The translations under genes were made by a program, and so were the position numbers. The notes beneath the pieces are model-generated. The model was given only the letters and a program-made list of their open reading frames with translations. It was not told where the DNA came from and searched no databases. Below, one piece after another: positions 63,151 through 64,000 of a DNA stretch of 64,000 bases. Source of the DNA: Bacteroidaceae bacterium (GTDB taxonomy: Bacteria; Bacteroidota; Bacteroidia; Bacteroidales; Bacteroidaceae); assembly GCA_902362375.1 (NCBI GenBank), contig CABIVS010000017.1:1-64000 (forward strand), in the 5' to 3' direction. Each line of letters opens with the position of its first letter. The stretch's first letter is position 1.

Positions 63151-64000
63151 ATGAGAGAAAAACGATGGCTGCTATGTTTTTTAGTGGCAGTGTGTTGCAC
63201 ATTTAGCACATGGGCTCTACCGTCACAGGATAAGACGGTAACTTTGAATCTGCATAATGTCTCTATCGAGACTGTTTTGGATGCAGTGAAGAAACAAACA
63301 GGAGTGAATATGTTGTATAATTCACAAATGTTTAAAGGTGTTCCTCCGGTATCAATTAATGCAAAAAATGAGAAATGGGAAGTCGCTCTGAAGTTAATTT
63401 TAAATCCTCAAGGATTTGATTATGTGGTGAAAGACGGTATTGTTGTTGTCCGTAAATTGCAGACCGAGAAGCGTGACAACCGCATCCATGGTACGGTTAT
63501 TGATTCGAATAAGGAACCGATACCAGGAGCCAGCATTATTGTGAAAGGTACTCGTACGGGTACTTCTACTAATATTGAAGGTGAGTTTACGCTGGATGTG
63601 AAAAGTGACAAAGTGACTTTGGAAGTCTCTTTTATCGGTATGAAAAAGCAGATTCTTCAGGTAGATGCTACACGCAAGAAGATGATTGAGATTACTATGG
63701 TGGACGATGTGAAAACATTGGAGGATGTAGTCGTTACAGGATATAGTAATATCCGTAAATCCAGTTTTACGGGTAGTTCTACGCAAATAACAGGTGATGA
63801 ATTGCGTAAGGTGTCACAGACAAATGTGCTTGATGCCATGCAGTCGTTTGATCCTTCTTTCCGCTTGATGACTAATACGCAATTTGGTTCCGATCCTAAC
63901 GCATTACCTGAAATGTATATTCGTGGACGTTCAGGAGTAGGTGTCAGAGATTTGGATAAGAATCAATTGACCAAATCGAATCTGGAAAATAATCCGAATC
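63151..64000 (+). CDS. SusC/RagA TonB-dependent receptor with STN signalling domain (5' part, runs off the window)
   Basis: The frame starts at the ATG at 63151 (MREKRWLLCFLVAVCCTFST) and is open to the window end, giving the first 283 residues. A signal peptide is followed by an STN domain (about residues 30-105, VTLNLHNVSIETVLDAVKKQ), a carboxypeptidase-regulatory-like domain (about 110-190, RIHGTVIDSNKEPIPGASI) and the start of the plug (VVTGYSNIRKSSFTG, then LDAMQSFDPSFRLM). The STN domain marks a receptor that signals through FecR to the ECF sigma factor, both encoded upstream. Such sets usually control a glycan-utilisation locus, which would lie beyond the window. Confidence 0.93.
   Translation, partial: MREKRWLLCFLVAVCCTFSTWALPSQDKTVTLNLHNVSIETVLDAVKKQTGVNMLYNSQMFKGVPPVSINAKNEKWEVALKLILNPQGFDYVVKDGIVVVRKLQTEKRDNRIHGTVIDSNKEPIPGASIIVKGTRTGTSTNIEGEFTLDVKSDKVTLEVSFIGMKKQILQVDATRKKMIEITMVDDVKTLEDVVVTGYSNIRKSSFTGSSTQITGDELRKVSQTNVLDAMQSFDPSFRLMTNTQFGSDPNALPEMYIRGRSGVGVRDLDKNQLTKSNLENNPN

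Overview
The window is a stretch of chromosome from a Bacteroides species, probably of the B. thetaiotaomicron/ovatus/caccae group; the species itself cannot be fixed from the sequence alone. The signs are SusC-type receptors, FecR/ECF-sigma pairs, DUF families restricted to Bacteroidetes (DUF3098, DUF4271, DUF6427, DUF4861, DUF3244, DUF3836), Bacteroides promoters of the TTTG / TAnnTTTG type, and moderate GC with AT-rich intergenic DNA.

Layout. (1) 1-3.4 kb is an Rhs polymorphic-toxin locus. It holds the 3' end of an rhs gene, a lipoprotein gene directly behind it (possible immunity partner), and a displaced, frameshifted second Rhs tip that repeats about 400 bp of the core. (2) 3.6-6.5 kb is a stand-alone SusC-like receptor without a SusD. 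(3) 6.7-13.5 kb is a forward housekeeping run: methyltransferase, ftsX, DUF3098, uppP, truB, queA, folK, then metK behind a SAM-II-type riboswitch. (4) 13.7-15.9 kb is a membrane-anchored TPR regulator followed by a small secreted DUF3244 protein. (5) 16.4-21.5 kb is a forward run with a LOG-family enzyme, DUF4271, hemD, rnpA, yidD, a TatD-like hydrolase, tyrS and tRNA-Gln. (6) 22.3-25.5 kb is kduI-kduD and a DUF4861 lipoprotein for unsaturated uronate catabolism. (7) 25.7-29.8 kb, reverse strand, has small envelope proteins, a short XRE-type regulator and a polysaccharide deacetylase. (8) 29.9-44.5 kb, reverse strand, has a large DUF2723 membrane protein, a zinc-type ABC pair lacking a permease, mnmD, a VTT-domain protein, DUF6427, purD, a DPP IV-like peptidase, an ORF6N protein, a THUMP methyltransferase and cysE. 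(9) 44.7-47.5 kb is a LytS-type kinase with a LytTR response regulator. (10) 47.6-59.8 kb has DUF3836, polA, a polyprenyl synthase (forward), DUF1266, deoC, a MazG-like enzyme, dtd, uvrC, apt and mnmG. (11) 59.8-61.1 kb is a 1.3 kb gene-free stretch with a predicted small RNA and a repeat array. (12) 61.1-64 kb is an ECF sigma factor, a FecR anti-sigma factor and an STN-domain SusC receptor that runs off the window: a trans-envelope signalling set.

The most unusual signal is non-coding. Three separate intergenic regions (24.06, 37.72 and 60.56 kb) each carry a tandem array with exactly the same 22-bp period. Each unit has a short dyad-symmetric or conserved core and a variable part, but the core sequences of the three arrays are unrelated. 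Other non-coding points are a matched pair of 23-bp palindromes at the ORF6N gene (one upstream, one inside it), a perfect palindrome that fills the promoter spacer of tRNA-Gln, a promoter-to-terminator small-RNA candidate, and related inverted repeats on both sides of uvrC.
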